Source: an uncultured Clostridia bacterium (GTDB taxonomy: Bacteria > Bacillota > Clostridia > TANB77 > CAG-508). Taken from it: a stretch of 6,176 bases of DNA. This document shows, one piece after another, positions 5,728 through 6,176 of the stretch. The first letter of the stretch is position 1. Every line of letters begins with the position of its first letter. Below the pieces are notes generated by a model. The model saw nothing but the letters and a program-made list of their open reading frames with translations, made no database searches and was not told the DNA's origin. Both the position numbers and the translations under genes were made by a program. The DNA lies in NCBI GenBank assembly GCA_947632525.1, contig CANRPQ010000073.1, positions 1 through 6,176 of the forward strand, read 5' to 3'.

Positions 5728-6176
5728 ATGAAAAATTTAAAGAAAAATCAAGTTGTTATTTTTGTAATTGCTTTAATGCTAGTAACTGCAGGATATTTAA
5801 ACTTTACAAATCAACAAAAGATGAAACAGAACTTATTACCAACAAGCAGTTTGGCTGATTCAGAACAAATGGCGGCAATTGGAGATGCTACACTTGTAAG
5901 TGCAAATCAGGTAGAAGATAATAATATAAATAACTCAAATGAAATTAATACTAATCAAAGTACAAATGATATCAAAAATGTTACAAATTCCAACGAAATG
6001 GTTAATGCCACTCAAGAAAATACTAATGTAACAACAAATGAAAGTGATATGTATTTTACACAATCTAAACTAGATAGAGATAATATGTATTCTCAAACTT
6101 TAGAAAATTATCAAAAGATATTAGAAACAGATAATTTATCATCAGATGAAAAATCAAATGCACAAAGTGAAATTAA
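5728..6176 (+). CDS. spoIIIAH: SpoIIIAH, SpoIIQ-binding channel protein (3' end cut by window)
   Basis: The frame is open from ATG 5728 to the window end, giving 149 residues with no stop. A short positive N-terminus (MKNLKKNQ) precedes one membrane anchor (about 9-25) with the family ending AGYLNFT. A long linker follows (about 60-107), in which 16 of 48 residues are Asn. Then comes the block MYFTQSKLDRDNMYSQTLEN (about 108-127), highly typical of SpoIIIAH, which begins the ring-building (YscJ/FliF-like) domain. In known spore formers this domain binds forespore SpoIIQ across the intermembrane space, joining the two halves of the channel and tethering the membranes during engulfment. The protein is usually a little over 200 residues, so roughly the last third should lie beyond the window. 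It is the last gene of the operon in known genomes. Confidence 0.94.
   Translation, partial: MKNLKKNQVVIFVIALMLVTAGYLNFTNQQKMKQNLLPTSSLADSEQMAAIGDATLVSANQVEDNNINNSNEINTNQSTNDIKNVTNSNEMVNATQENTNVTTNESDMYFTQSKLDRDNMYSQTLENYQKILETDNLSSDEKSNAQSEI

Noticed and set aside
5721..5870. GTG-initiated frame of about 47 codons overlapping spoIIIAH
   Set aside because: Although well spaced from AAAGGA, it is out of frame with the conserved SpoIIIAH sequence and its Cys-rich product is a shadow of the membrane-anchor codons.

Overview
The window comes from a very AT-rich genome of an endospore-forming Firmicute, most likely a member of the Clostridia. Three things point there: low GC content with strong A/T bias at third codon positions, strong AGGAGG-type ribosome binding sites, and a full spoIIIA operon, which is found only in endospore formers. 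The sequence alone does not fix the genus.

Layout, all on the + strand. Positions 1-75 carry what looks like the 3' end of an unidentified gene. Positions 170-895 encode a full-length YebC/PmpR/TACO1-family protein with its own putative promoter, closed by a strong intrinsic terminator at 928-967. The sporulation operon spoIIIAA-AB-AC-AD-AE-AF-AG-AH starts at 990 in the canonical order. spoIIIAH is cut by the window end. Most spacings within the operon are short (11-66 bp), and two Shine-Dalgarno sequences overlap the upstream stop codon. The longest internal gap, between AB and AC (88 bp), holds a small hairpin with a U-run.

In known spore formers these eight proteins form the mother-cell half of the SpoIIIA-SpoIIQ channel (the 'feeding tube') across the double membrane around the forespore. 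SpoIIIAA is the cytosolic secretion-type ATPase. AB resembles GspF of type II secretion. AC, AD and AE are membrane proteins. AF, AG and AH carry ring-building domains in the intermembrane space, and AH docks with forespore SpoIIQ. SpoIIQ is not in the window.

The one real anomaly is in spoIIIAG. Its conserved N- and C-terminal halves lie in different frames, and joining them needs a +1 shift best placed at base 5444. All other operon genes visible here look intact. The shift falls on the only in-frame CGG codon in the window. It may be a sequencing or assembly error, a recent inactivating mutation, or recoding; the sequence cannot decide. No RNA genes, insertion sequences, CRISPR arrays or other mobile elements were seen.
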